Assembly: GCF_037392515.1 (NCBI RefSeq)
Contig: NC_090290.1
Span: forward strand, 56,060,753-56,124,752
From: Haliotis asinina
Lineage: Eukaryota; Mollusca; Gastropoda; Lepetellida; Haliotidae
Reading direction: 5' to 3'
Length of the DNA: 64,000 nt
Made by a program: the position numbers and the translations under genes. The notes below the pieces were generated by a model. The model worked only from the letters and a program-made list of their open reading frames with translations. It was not told the origin of the DNA and ran no database searches. The first letter of the stretch is position 1. Each line of letters opens with the position of its first letter. Shown here in pieces: positions 33,201 to 44,775 of the stretch.

Positions 33201-36200
33201 TGCTCATGCGTCATGGGTGCAGCGCAGCACAGCTGTTGAAACCACTTTTTCCCCCAGCGCTAGGGGAAAATTAGTGAATCATTTGAACTCTTGATTTCAC
33301 AGGCTATTTTCATGGCATTTTTTTTCAACTTTATAGGTTGAATTGGCATTTTTGATGATTTGTTTCGGTAAGTGCATACCAAAAGGTATCATAATCTGCA
33401 AAGTTGTATTTTACGTTGCATGTGACCTTTAGCAAAATAACAATGTTTACAGGGCCTTGAACCAGGGGTGTTGCCCAAGGTGGACAACCCTGATGAGAAG
33501 ATACTTGGCGACATCTTCCTTGGCGTGAGTCACATTAGCGACCAGTGCAAGAAATATGATGCTGACTTTGATGGAACATTGCCAGTAAGTTGATAAACCC
33601 ACAGCCAATCTAACAGTTAGATTTACAACTTTTTGCAGATTCCTGGTTTGAATGGGATCCAATCAACTCACGTTGGTTGTTACTATAGCTATGGGTCTGA
33701 GTGGTCTTCTTTGATAGCTTGTCAGTGTATCCATTGCATGGATTGTTGCATCCAACGCCAATCACTGGTTCGTATGGTGCAGACATCCTACCAAGTAGCA
33801 CCACTGAGTAAGGCTATATGCACCAACTAGTAAGTTAACAAGCACATACAGGCACAGATCCATGGCAGATTCATTAGTTATCATGTTCATTATTCCGCTT
33901 GTCACTGAAACTGTAAACTGATGGCATTATTCATCGCTGTTGAAAACTGTCTCCTTCACTGAACTGCAAAAGAAATGTGTGTGTTCCTGTGCACTGAACT
34001 CAGGTCACAATCAGGTGAAGTTAAGCAAAGTTGGGAATGGAGAGTCACTGGATGGGTGACCATGTTTGGCAGTATGGCTCCTTTTTGTCCTGCCCCGTAA
34101 CGAAACACAAGATACATGTGGTCTCACCTTAGGCAAGTGAGTTAGTTCAAAATTGCCTCTGTTCACCCAGCAGAAACTGTTTACCTGGTGGAATAAGGCA
34201 TGTAACCACAAACTGTATAGTGCCTAACAGTCAAAGGCAGCATGGGTTACCAGGGGTAATAGTAATCAGATTGTTTGGGAGCTTCAAGCATGCATTGTTC
34301 ATAGATTATGATAGAGAAATGCGCATGGTAAATGTGCATGAAAAATCCCCCGCAACTCGTTTGTGAGAGTATTAATATGTACTCAGTCTGACTATGCATA
34401 TTCATGTTTTCTGGGGAAGAACTTTAAAACTGCTCACTATTTCTTCAACAAACTTGACACATAGCTTGGTTTGGTGGTGTACTAGTGCCTTTTGGATGTT
34501 TTGAATTTCTGAATAAAATAATAAAATATTTTTGCATTTCCATGGCAACCAGTTTGACTTTAGTGCAACTGAATTTAGTGGTTGAGGTACTTTCTGGAGC
34601 AGAACTTAAATCCTTTCAATTCTCTCCTTCCACTGTAACATATACAGACCAAAACATTTGACATAATCATAACTCGTAAACATATTCATGAAGAGAATTT
34701 TCTCATTGCTGGGGATATTGATGACTTTGTCTCTTGTAATCCCCCCCAGAACTCTAAAACTGTTCACTATTCCTTCACCAAACTGGGCACATAGATTGGT
34801 CAGATGGTGAATTGGTATCTTTGGCATTCTCATGACAAGTCTGACTTTGACTGAAATTGGTGGTAGTGTTGTTTTATGGAGCAGAACTCTAAAACCGACT
34901 TTTGGCACATAGATTGGCCTGGTGTTCAATCAGTCAATACATCAATCAATCAATCAATCATACATGCTAAAACTTTGACATAATTATTACTCGTAGACAT
35001 ATTCATGAAGAGGGGTTTGCCACTGCTGGGATATTGATGACATTGTTTTCTTGTTATCATTTGTTGTGAAATGTTTGTGTGTCATTATCTAATATTGTCA
35101 TCTTTATAAGCTTGATGTAACCACATTTTATTTAAAGCTTGCGTTTCTTTTGCTGTTGATAATGAGTAATTGTTCTTTATGTTCTTGTTCGAATCAACTC
35201 CCAACATTGAGTGAGTGAGTGAGTTTAGTTTTACGCCACACTCCGCAATATTACAGCTATATGTCGGCGGTCTGTAAATAATTAAGTCTGGACCAGACAA
35301 TCCAGAGATCAACAACATGAGCATCGATCTGCGCAGTTGAGAACCGATGACATGTGTCAACCATTGAACCAAGTCAGCGAGCCTGACCACCCGATCCCGT
35401 TAGTCGCCTCTTACAACAAGCATATTCGCCTTTTAACTCCCAACATTGAAAGGTTTGATAATGCAGCATCTGTGAGCTGGATAGTACATTAAACCAGGAC
35501 TCCATCAGAGCATCAGGCATTTGCAGGTTGATACAATGCTCTAGTATCCATTACTTAAAACTCTACATTGGAAGTTATAGTGTACAGCTGTTCCTGATGT
35601 ACTGGGAACTGTTTGCGGCATACGTATATGAAAACAGCAGGCCAGATATTTCTGTCCTAAGCTCAATCGGTCTATGCTCTTCCAGAAGCTTCATGATTTC
35701 TCCTTAACTGGATAGATATATGCTCATGCTATTTATCACTGGATTGTCTGGTCCAGACTCTTATAAATCTGTTCTCTCCCAGAAGCTTTCTGATTACTCC
35801 ACAGTGTTTCCCATGACACAGGAAACATTTATTTCACTCCCCAAAACGTGTCCATGACTCCCACCCTTGACCCCTGGGAGGCATTATGACTGCTAATTTT
35901 GTATGCCTAAAGGAAGCTGCGTAGATCCATGGTCATGCTGTTTATCGCTGGATTGCCTGGTCCAGACTCCTTCATAAGGCTGGAATATTGCTGTGTGCAC
36001 TCACTCACTCACTGCAGATTACTCCAGATTGTCAGTGTAAATATAGCACCTACTCCACCATTCGCTCAACAGAAGGAGTGTGTAATGAATGACAAAACAC
36101 CATTTCAATTTTGCAAATTTATTTGAAAGCAGGCTCAAAATTTATACAAGTCACAAGTCTCAGATGTTATCACATTGTCAGTAAAGCCAGATCAGAGATA

Positions 36201-38872
36201 GCCCAGTGGTTAGAATGTTGAAGTTTTGGGTTTGATTCCACTGTACTATTTGTTAAACCTATTGCTGGTGCACGCCCAGGCCATGATATTGTTGAAATGT
36301 TGCTAAAAGTGATTCTATACCTTCCTAACGTCTGGATCAGTATAATTGCATTGTAGACAGTAGAGCAAACTTGTGAGCCACACTTTGACATGTGACAGCT
36401 AGTTTTAGTGATGGATACTGACAAAAAATAACTAACAACTTACATGCATCTGTGCCACATACTTTACCATTCTTGTTGCATTCGTTATCTACAGAATGTA
36501 ATACAGTGACTGTTGACAGAAGCCTTCTCTTCCACCGATATGATTTGATTAAATACAACAGTCTGCACTGTTAGTAGTGGGATGGGAGCTATGGGGTAGC
36601 CTTAATGGTTAAAGAGTCTGGCTAGCTATTCTCAAAACATTCGTAGCCTTATGAACTTCCTAAGCCCATTCCTAACATATTGGCTATGATCAAAGTTATG
36701 AATTCTTAGGGTTGCGAACATTTTGAGAATAAGGGCCCTGCTCATTATGTTCAAGACCTGGATTCAGTTCCCCACATGGACACAATGCATTACGCCCATT
36801 TCTGGTTTCCACCGGCAAGATATTGCTGGAAAATTTAAGAGTGATGTAAAAATACATTTATTCACACAGTCAGTCACAACTGGCGGGATGTAAATAGCCA
36901 CAGTTGTGGGTCAATTTAAGTTTTCCATGGGGTGTTAGATCATAAGATGCTTTTAAGTGGAACATGATCTTCTAGTGATCAAATCCAAGCATCTTGTAAA
37001 GCACAACCCTAATCATAACCTGCCATACTTTTTGTTGTGTTTATGTTTTTGCATATTTAGGCTCATATTTATGGTAAAAATGAATACAAGATAATGTGTG
37101 CCAAACGTTTCACATGTGAAAAATTAGACTGGATATGAATGAATGAATGAATGAATGAATGAATGAATGAATGAATGAATGAATGAATGAAATCTGTGGA
37201 CAAATGATGCTGACAAACAATTTTACTACACAGAAATAAGAGGGTAAAACAAAGAGGTAAAAAGCAGGTGCCCTCTTGACACTCAAGCAGGATTGTACAC
37301 AGGTTACTTTTAGTGATAAGGGCCAGTAATGGTGTTATCTGGCCATGACCTTTATGACCTTTGACTTATATTGTATGGTCGATGTTTCTCGGTCTTTGTG
37401 ATAGTATAATCTCCCATATCCCAGAAAACTATTTATAATCAAATTCAGCTCATAGCTCCATTTAGATACTTGTGATATAATGTATATAGATATTCATGTG
37501 GAATATATTTTTGGAACAAAATGTTAACCTAATACATAGATAGCAGAGTCAGTTTAATCTAGTTTGATCCACTTTTATCCAGCACTTTCTACTGGTCTTG
37601 TCCAGTGCAGCCAAGCCATTTGGTGAAATGTGACCTGTTGACATTGGTCAAGTGTTGTTGCTCCAAGGGACTGAATATTTGACCCAGTTAAAATCTTTTC
37701 AACCCAAGGGTAGATATCAGTTGTCAGATTGGCATTTTCCATGATTTTGTGTTTTGTAAGGAAGCTCATCCCGTCCCGGATAATGTCAACATGTCTGAAC
37801 GTTTCTTCGCAATAGTCATCAGTTTCCTGCCCAATTGACACTCATTTTCATTTTCCTTTAATTGTCTCCACATCTTCATTACACCATGTGTTTTGATGAA
37901 TTGATTGGTCAGAGACAGGTGTATTTTGTTTGAGAGTGTTACTAACAAATACACGACCAAAATGTGTCAAACCTGTGATGTCTATTGCAATTATTCTTGA
38001 GTCGAGCTGCACACCGACCACTTAAAATCACATAAGTATTGCTACATATGTGACATTTTCTATTGATTTTCTGTTGCCAGTAATGATGCACACAGCCGGT
38101 GGCAGCCTCAGCTTTAGTGTATTGCATAGTTAAGAGTTACTGCTCTGTGATAGTTGGCTACATAGACAGTGACTCAGTTGATTGTCAGAGGCTGCACTGA
38201 TAGGGATTTATTAGCAAGACTATTACTAGCTTAGAGTCAGGTAGCACATTGATACAGATACACAATCATGTCAAGGTTTGCACTATATACATGGCATATG
38301 TCAGTATTGCAAATACATCGACTATGTTGTTATATAGGTCTTAAAAATATTAACATTTAGGTGACACTGGTCATATTTCTTGCAAACCCACATACATAAT
38401 GTGAGTGTGTCTTGGATTCCACTAGTGATCACAGATGTCATTCCCATGAAAAGGAAGCAACTCGACACACACATGCACCCTTTTAACGTAATTAATTCAT
38501 GCCTTATGTCGACAGGGTTTGATATTGACTTCATGACCATTAATGTACATTATTTCTGTCATATTATTAACTATATACATATAGGGGGGAATCCAATAGT
38601 TATGTGGAGGGGCGACATTTACAGTCCACCAATGAGTGTGGAGTGCTGACAAACACAATTACAAGAGTATATTGGATTGGCTAATTAGGAGTCTGATGAT
38701 GTCGTGTGTGTTTCAGATCATGTTGACACATGGCATGTGTCATCTGCTTGGCTATGACCACGAGACTGAGGCACAATGGCGCAAGATGTATTCCAAGGAG
38801 CTTCAGATTCTGGATGAGTTCAACAAGCTGACTGGCAAGACCTGTAAGCCTTTAACTGCAGTGGGACACTGA
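27290..38872 (+). CDS. YBEY: YBEY endoribonuclease (UPF0054 metalloprotein)
   Basis: Three coding exons, 27290-27499 (210 nt), 33453-33584 (132) and 38717-38872 (156), all phase 0 with GT/AG introns (GAG|GTACCT, CCA|GTAAGT), encode 165 aa; human YBEY has about 167. The start MTLVLRNMQK parallels the human N-terminus. Exon 1 ends TTDVLAFPFYE, exon 2 carries ILGDIFLGVSHIS and exon 3 the zinc motif THGMCHLLGYDHETEAQW, whose three His residues bind the catalytic zinc. YbeY proteins act in rRNA maturation; the animal protein is mitochondrial. The introns (5.95 and 5.13 kb) are full of SINEs. A THAP-bearing element lies 25 bases upstream of exon 2, and the exon 2 acceptor region is duplicated beyond it (32245-32272). 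No lesion was found. Confidence 0.95.
28100..28330 (+). repeat. AT-rich repeat in YBEY intron 1, paired with 26190-26480
   Basis: See the partner: the same words in the same order, with different indels. Confidence 0.5.
28330..29125. other. YBEY intron 1, unassigned part
   Basis: AT-rich sequence with no recognised gene or element. Confidence 0.3.
29128..29310. mobile_element. short non-coding element with GGCTGATCCGGAGGAGGGG end, copy 3
   Basis: GCATAGGCTGATCCGGAGGA at the left and AAGCAGTATCCACCCCTGG at the right are inverted relatives of the ends of 9585-9785. Confidence 0.45.
30181..30321 (+). repeat. tRNA-headed SINE, first family
   Basis: A box GGCCTAGTGGTTAAAGCATC, B box GGGTTTGATTCCCCTCATGG, then the body GTGAAGCCCATTTCTGATGT and the end AAAACTCACTC. 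Confidence 0.75.
30860..31020 (+). repeat. tRNA-headed SINE, first family, decayed copy
   Basis: Only the body (GTGTGAGGCCCATTTCGTGG, ATATTGCTGGAATATAAG) is clear; the head is much changed. Confidence 0.45.
31333..31392 (+). repeat. abalone dispersed repeat, 5' fragment
   Basis: AAGTGAGTGAGTGAGCCCTT leads into CACTCAGCCATATTCCAGCT; nothing of the rest follows. Confidence 0.55.
31960..32135 (+). repeat. tRNA-headed SINE, first family
   Basis: GGTAGCCAAGTGGTTAAAGC and GGTTCGATTCCCAATATGGG are the A and B boxes; the tail shows ATTGCTGAACATGGTTTTAT. Confidence 0.7.
32245..32272 (+). other. 28-bp duplicate of the YBEY exon 2 acceptor
   Basis: TAACAATGTTTACAG followed by GGCCTTGAACCAG is identical to 33438-33465, which spans the true acceptor and the first 13 bases of YBEY exon 2. 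It is a potential decoy 3' splice site. The two copies bracket the TIR element at 32297-33427, so one event probably made both. Confidence 0.75.
32297..33427 (+). mobile_element. 1.13-kb TIR DNA element with a THAP-domain fragment
   Basis: The ends are inverted repeats: GGTCACATGCAAC at 32297-32309 and GTTGCATGTGACC at 33415-33427. Inside, near 32821-32938, is the first half of a THAP zinc-binding domain: MVSYCEAGNCPSTKQDLKL in one frame, then SLHQFPSDPVIREKWM in the next, so the frame shifts within it, followed by a stop. THAP domains belong to P-element-type transposases and host factors derived from them. No catalytic region is present, so it is non-autonomous. No simple 8-bp target duplication is seen. 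Confidence 0.65.
33990..34215 (+). repeat. 5S-rRNA-like SINE in YBEY intron 2
   Basis: AGGTGAAGTTAAGCAAAGTT and CACTGGATGGGTGACCATG resemble the internal promoter region of 5S rRNA (GGAAGCTAAGCAG, TTGGATGGGAGACC), in the right order and at about the right spacing. It is too diverged to be a 5S gene. The downstream part to about 34215 would be the SINE body. Judged from memory of the 5S sequence. Confidence 0.55.
34404..35065. repeat. diverged direct repeat of about 317 bp in YBEY intron 2
   Basis: The words ACTCGTAAACATATTCATGA at about 34672 and ACTCGTAGACATATTCATGA at about 34989 mark two copies; GAACTCTAAAACTG-type words recur at about 34421, 34749 and 34885. There is no coding sign. Confidence 0.55.
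35207..35432 (+). repeat. abalone dispersed repeat, near-complete
   Basis: It starts TGAGTGAGTGAGTGAGTTTA and ends CAAGCATATTCGCCTTTTA; only the last 40 bases are missing. Confidence 0.8.
35720..36015 (-). repeat. two abalone dispersed-repeat fragments
   Basis: At 35720-35770 and 35929-36015 the minus strand carries the AGTCTGGACCAGACAATCCA core. The second keeps the terminal GTGAGTGAGTGAGTG end (36001-36013). Confidence 0.6.
36190..36330 (+). repeat. tRNA-headed SINE, first family
   Basis: GATAGCCCAGTGGTTAGAAT and GGGTTTGATTCCACT mark the boxes; GATATTGTTGAAATGTTGC marks the body. Confidence 0.6.
36585..36880 (+). repeat. tRNA-headed SINE split by a foldback MITE
   Basis: The head GGGGTAGCCTTAATGGTTAA stops near 36620 and the SINE resumes near 36740 with GACCTGGATTCAGTTCCCC, then the usual body. 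The insert has inverted ends ATTCTCAAAACATTCGTAGC and GCGAACATTTTGAGAAT. The same insert type stands alone at 55563-55685. Confidence 0.65.
37137..37192. repeat. (TGAA)n microsatellite
   Basis: About 13 perfect GAAT tetramers. Confidence 0.95.
37200..38710. other. YBEY intron 2, unassigned part
   Basis: I see nothing recognisable; short frames are unsupported. Confidence 0.3.
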
Positions 38873-39599
38873 TCCACATGCTTACCACCACAGCCTACCA
38901 TCACAGCCAACCCAGTATGGTGGATCCTCAGTCGCACACATAGTATTTGGCATCCACAAAGTGTTCATAGCATTACGATATTCCTAAGTCAACAATGAAA
39001 GAAATGGTTACGATAACTTGTGATGCTACGAATGCTTCATGCATCAGGATCCAGGGTCCGTATCCTCAGAACTCTGTTGGTTTTTATGTACTGATTGGTT
39101 AGGAGTCATGTTTCCGGAATAATTTGTGTCAGATGAAAATAGGAAAGTATGGTTCCTCCTTTCTGTGATGAAAAATCCAAACTCGTATGCCATGAAACAT
39201 GTGTTGAATATATACAATTCTGCCTCAAGCTGTTCCAAAGATTATTCACCTGTGTTTCCTACTGTCAAATGGACACAGTAAATACGTATCTTTATTTCCG
39301 CCCGGTTCTCCATGGTGATGGTGGGTCCATGTATGTCAGGACTCTGTATTAATCCTGTGTGTTTTCAGAATGTAAGCATGAAAAACAGCATCCAAAAGGT
39401 GTTTTCTGTGTGAAACTTCGAGTATGATATGCTGGTTATCAACATGCTGCATGTGGTCTTACTGATTAAAACCGCTGTAGCGGGGTCTGGGTGGTGGAAG
39501 TGTTTACCTGTAATATTTATGCAATTTACAAACAATTGCCTTTCCCTTGGATGGTGTCCAGTTTCATTTACAATGTACATCTAACTATCCAATTTTGCA

Positions 39600-40030
39600 C
39601 ACTCATAGGCAGATCCGGAGTGGGTTAGGGGTGGATACGGGCGATCCCCCAAATTTCTGGTTAGGACAGGTCCCTAGTAACTAATGCTGCTCGGAAGATG
39701 TAAACAAATGGTCGAGGTTGTTGGGCCTGATTAGCGGCATGGATCGTTGCTCTCTGCATCAATCACTGGCTTGTCTGGTCCGCGCCAGTTTGTGACCAGA
39801 CAATCCAGTGATCAACAACATGAGAATCACTCTGTGCAATTGGGAACCAATGAGATGTGTCAACCATGTCTGTGAGCCTGACCACCCAATCCCGTTAGTT
39901 GTCTCTTATGACAAGCATATTCGCCTTTTATGGCAAGCATGGGCTGCTGAAGGCCTATTCTACCCCAGGACCTTCATGGGTGCTTTGTGAAAGGAGGCCG
40001 AGGTGTCACTGCACAATGAGACCTTAGCAC
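39600..40030 (+). repeat. repeat cluster past YBEY: element end, abalone repeat, foldback end
   Basis: 39603-39660 is an end of the TCCGCCTATG-type element (GCAGATCCGGAGTGGG). 39788-39990 is the 3' two thirds of the abalone dispersed repeat (GACCAGACAATCCAGTGATC to CCCAGGACCTTCATGGGT). 39991-40010 carries GTGAAAGGAGGCCGAG, one end of the foldback family at 44683. Confidence 0.6.
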
Positions 40031-40584
40031 TGAGGTGGTGCAACTGTCACATCTTAACAAAGACTTGTGACACTCGTACCCCTTAAGTTGTTTTGTACAA
40101 GGATACCCATTTGTCTCTGTGTGGCCTTATCGAATTTGATTTTTAGATGTAACGTTTTTGAGTTAAATATAAACCTGACAGTATTTTCGGATGGTATGAG
40201 ATGGCTGCAAGTAAATTATGGTAATAACGAGCTCAGGGGCTACAGAAATATACAGCAAATAGCTGGGAGACTCCCATTATGCCTCTCAGACCGTTATAAA
40301 CGTACCATGTTCAGTGGTTTTCTTACCAGGACTATCTCAGAAGGGTTCACCTTTTTAAGTGTCTACCCTTCCTAATGTATTATATTTGAGTTTCCTTATC
40401 ATGAATATTTAAATGTCTTCAGATTTTTCTGTTGGTGCCTGGTCTGCTTTTTATCCTTAGGTATGTTCGATATTCGCGACAACAGGTGATATGAAAGCAT
40501 TTATGTGATGGCTTTTGTCTGACTTAAATATGAAAAGTCGTTTGTGAATGGGGGCAAAGTACACTAGTGCAGCGTGAAACTTCA

Positions 40585-40770
40585 GAACCGTTAAGACCCG
40601 GGTTAGAATTGGTCTTCAGCAACTAGTGCTTGTATTAAGGGGTGAGTAATGGTATCTAGTGGGCTACGATGATATGTCTGCGTAGATCGATGGTTATGCT
40701 GTTGATCACTTGATTGTCTGCTTTGATTATTTACAGTCACACAGCTAAAATATTGCTGAGTGGCGTTGAA
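40585..40770 (-). repeat. abalone dispersed repeat, decayed minus copy
   Basis: GACCCGGGTTAGAATTGGTC begins it and CAGCTAAAATATTGCTGAG ends it; the middle is reduced. Confidence 0.55.
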
Positions 40771-41412
40771 GAAACAAATAAGGGCAACAAACTCCCCTCT
40801 GAGTGTATACAAGAACGGGGACGTTCCAGTAGGTATATTTCCTTACATGTGGAGCAATATGCAATACACAGACGGAGGACACGTGGAGCAACTTTCCATC
40901 ACTAATCACGATGATGGCCCGAGTGCACCATAGTTGCCTTAATGCGTATTTCAGTTGAACAGCTGGCCTGTCTTTCCATGTGCTTCTAAAGAGTGTAGCC
41001 CGTGGGTCAGGATGTGCTTACTTTTCCTATAAAAACCTGCACTTAGTGTAGACGGAATTCGACAATGCTTGAAGCAAAAATTGCGCTTGTGAATGCCGTT
41101 GAAGATTTCCATGTACAAATGCAACACAACTCAGAGGTGGATCTAGCAGAAATGCTCCAAACAATATTGCAGGGAAAACGTTAATCATCCCAATTTCCGA
41201 GTTGAACAAGTCTAGTATGCTAAACAAGTGGAGTGAGGTTCTGGGTGAAGTGGTGAAGACGCAGAAGGTGCTATTTTCCGAGTTATTTGCTGTGTGAATA
41301 TGGCATGCGTATGGTGATCTAACTGCAGTGGTTTTCTAGAGAGACGAGTGAATTGCTGTTTTTTTCGACAGGGGCTTTTTTCTATAGTACTTTGTGGTTA
41401 ATGACACTCCAG

Positions 41413-41420
41413 CAATAAAA
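41413..41420 (+). terminator. possible polyadenylation signal downstream of YBEY
   Basis: AATAAA at about 41414 followed within 30 bases by a TGTGTGTCTTT stretch. It is 2.5 kb past the stop, so assignment to YBEY is weak. Confidence 0.25.
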
Positions 41421-41455
41421 CTATATCTACAATATCCTGTGTGTCTTTATTCCCT

Positions 41456-41615
41456 ATGAGGCGGTGACCAAGTGGTTAAACCTGTCAACTCGTAACTGAC
41501 GCCGAAGACCCGGATTCGATATCTTACATGGAAACATTGAGTGAAGCCCATTTCGAGGTGGTATTTCTAGAATATTGCTAAAAGCCAGGTGAAATTAAAC
41601 TCACTCATTCACCCT
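41456..41615 (+). repeat. tRNA-headed SINE, first family
   Basis: GGCGGTGACCAAGTGGTTAA and CCCGGATTCGATATCTTACA boxes, GTGAAGCCCATTTCGAGGTG body, and ATTAAACTCACTCATTCAC tail. Confidence 0.75.
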
Positions 41616-42054
41616 TATTCCTTAATCGTAAGTGAAGTATTTTGGAAACCTACCGAGAGAAGGTTTCGTACTTCGTCATATTTGAGAACACGAATTCCCG
41701 TAAGAAGAGGTTTAGACAGTTAGCTGAGCTTTACGTTGTGTGATAAACTACACGACCTCATGCAGTAGGACAATACTGAGTTGTTAAAGATAAGTTCAGG
41801 TTGACGTGATACTATTGAACAGTATTACACGTCAGAGGTTTTGCGCAAACTGACGTAGCATGTATAGCGGCGCAATATTTTACGTCAGACTTTCAACACA
41901 GCGACATGTCGTAACAGTACAAAACTGAACACCACAGGTTTAACACAAAACGACACGGCGTAATAGCATAAATAGCACAAAATTATGCCACAGCACACAC
42001 ACACACACAACACAGGTAAAAGATACGGCGCTCTGATAGCGCTCCGTCACATAG

Positions 42055-44055
42055 CTGTCACACAGGAACTCGGTCTGCATGATGGAATAACGTGTGTGAT
42101 CGGATAACAATGTGTGCGACGATATAACACTGACGGAATTAGACTGTGACGGGATAACATATGTGATGGGATAACACTATGTAACAGAATAGCGTTGTGT
42201 GTGACGGGATAACATGGTTTGGGTGATGGTATAACACTGTGTGTGACAGGATAACACTGTGACATAACACTGTGATGGGCTAACACTGTGGCAGTGTAGC
42301 ATTGTGTGGATGGGGTAACACTGTCGGAATAACAATGTGATGGGATAACATCGTATGTGACTGGATAATATTTTGTGAGGCGGGATAGCACTATGGATAA
42401 CAGTATAACACTGTGACGGACTAACACTGACGGTTTCACACTTACAGGATAGCGTTGTGTGTGACGGGATAACGTGTATGACGGGATAGCATTGCGTGTA
42501 TGAGGGGATAGCAATGTGTGTGACGGGACAGCATCGCGTGTGTGACGGAATATCATTGTGTATGACAGGTTAGCACCTTATGTGACATGATAACATGATG
42601 TGTGATGGGATAAGACTGTGTGTGGTGGGATAACATTGCGTGTGTGAAGGAATAGCATTGTACGTGCGACGGGGTAATATTGCATGGGAGGATAACACTG
42701 TGTGTGATGGGATAGCATTGTTTGTGACTATGTAACATTGTGTCTGTGATGGAATAGCATTGTGTGTGACAGGATAACATTGTGTGTGATGGGATAGCAC
42801 TGTGTGTGAGGGGATAGATGTGTGTGGCAGGGTAAAAATGTGTGTGAAAGGATAGCTCTCTGTGTGATGGGATAGCATTATGTGTAACAGACTAGCACTG
42901 TGTGTTAGGGGATAGCACTGTGTGTGACAGGCTAGCACCGTTTGTGAGGGGATAGCATTGTGTGTGATGGGATAGCACTGTGTGTGACATGGTAACATTG
43001 TGTATGAAGGGATAGCACTGTGTGTGACATGGTAACATTGTGTGTGACAGGCTAGCACTGTGTGTGAGGGGAAAGCATTGCGTGTGACAGGCTGACGTTG
43101 TGTATGACGGGATAACGTTGTCTATGACATTATAACATTGTATGTGACGGGATAACATTGTGTGCGACGGATACCATTGTGTGTGTGGCGGGATAACGCT
43201 GTGTATGACAGGATGACATTGTGTGTAACAGGCTAACGGTGTGTGTGACGGGATAACATTGTGTGTAACAGGCTAACGGTGTGTGTGGCGGGATAACGCT
43301 GTGTGTGACAGGATAACATTGCGTGTAACAGGCTAACGGTGTGTGTGACGGGATAATGCTGTGTATGACATGATTACATTGTGTGTAACAGGCTAACGCT
43401 GTGTATGACAGGATAACATTGTGTGTAACAGGCTAACGGTGTGTGTGACGGGATAACATTGTGTGTGGCGGGATAACGCTGTGAATGACAGGCTAACATT
43501 GTGTGTAACAGGCTAACGGTGTGTGTGACGGGATAACATTGTGTGCGACGGGATAACATTGTGTGTCGATAACGCTGTGTATGAGGGATTAACATTGTGT
43601 GCGACGGATACCATTGTGTGTGTGGCGGGATAACGCTGTGTGTGACAGGATAACATTGTGTGTAACAGGCTAACGGTGTGTGTGACGGGATAACATTGTG
43701 TGTGGCGGGATAACGCTGTGAATGACAGGATAACATTGTGTGTAACAGGCTAACGGTGTGTGTGACGGGATAACATTGTGTGTGGCGGGATAACGCTGTG
43801 AATGACAGGATAACATTGTGTGTAACAGGCTAACGGTGTGTGTGACGGGATAACATTGTGTGCGACGGGATAACATTGTGTGTCGATAACGCTGTGTATG
43901 AGGGATTAACATTGTGCGCGACGGATACCATTGTGTGTGTGGCGGGATAACGCTGTGTGTGACAGGATAACATTGTGTGTAACAGGCTAACGGTGTGTGT
44001 GACGGGATAACATTGTGTGTAACAGGCTAACGGTGTGTGTGACGGGATTGTGTGT
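42055..44055. repeat. 2-kb minisatellite of GTGTGTGACGGGATAACATT units
   Basis: About 100 units of 17-22 bp: GTGTGTGACGGGATAACATT, GTGTGTAACAGGCTAACG and GTGTGTGGCGGGATAACGCT are the main types. The left half is degenerate and the right half (after about 43180) is uniform, with higher-order blocks: TGTCGATAACGCTGTGTATG occurs at 43563 and 43881, 318 bases apart. Minus-strand frames of up to 169 codons here are repeat read-through. Confidence 0.9.
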
Positions 44056-44149
44056 CACTAAATGTCGCTACAAGGCGGTAGGACATGTCACTGAATGACA
44101 CAGTGAATGACACTGCATCTGAACATGAGACAATACCAAAAAGCTACCT

Positions 44150-44300
44150 TGAATGAGTGAGTTTTGTTTTACGCCGCACTGTGTAATATTCCAGCTATAT
44201 ACATAATCATGTCTGGACCAGACATCAACATCATGAGCATAGATCTACACATCTGGGATACGATGACATGAGTCAGCTGATGAACAGCTGATGAACATTT
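44150..44300 (+). repeat. abalone dispersed repeat, partial
   Basis: GAGTGAGTTTTGTTTTACGC, CAATATTCCAGC-like and GTCTGGACCAGACATCAACA words; the 3' half is missing. Confidence 0.65.
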
Positions 44301-44334
44301 TATGATGTTCTGAAGTTTTATTTTATGTACAGAC

Positions 44335-44775
44335 TGACAACGACGGCCACTTTCACGAAATAATCGTATTTAAGGTTAACTGTCATTGCACAAAAGTTAC
44401 CTGACTGACTTAATAGCATCTAAGTGCTTTGTGAAAGGAGGTCCTAGTCATATAGTCTGACAACCCCAGAATCTGAGGCCTGTCGCCAAGTCTCTACAGA
44501 CCAAACAGTCCACTATCAAATGATTTAACCTGACCAGTGGGATCAAGTCTTCAATCTGCCGGGTGTTGCAGGTTAAGCCGTCACGTGACGTAAGGGACCT
44601 CAACCTCGGACTAAATGCCTTATTTTATGTTTGATGTTTGCTCTGTCTGACCGACATAATGAGGAATACTGGTCCGGGCCTCCTTTCACTAAGGTAACCT
44701 TTGTGTACTGCTAAACAATGGCAGTTCAGGTTAACCCTAGTAAAGGTTGCTTCGTGAAAGGAGCTCGTGGTTTGC
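44335..44775. mobile_element. two foldback elements with CCTCCTTTCAC-type ends
   Basis: 44335-44455: CCACTTTCACGAAATAATCG to GCTTTGTGAAAGGAGGTCCT. 44683-44775: GGGCCTCCTTTCACTAAGGT to GGTTGCTTCGTGAAAGGAGC. Both carry an internal GGTTAAC word and match 13636-13755. Confidence 0.5.

Noticed and set aside
33990-34110. A functional 5S rRNA gene
   Set aside because: Only parts of the internal promoter are similar and both ends of 5S are absent.
42047-43058. Minus-strand frames of 162-169 codons rich in CY, SH and THS
   Set aside because: They are made wholly of the 2-kb minisatellite.
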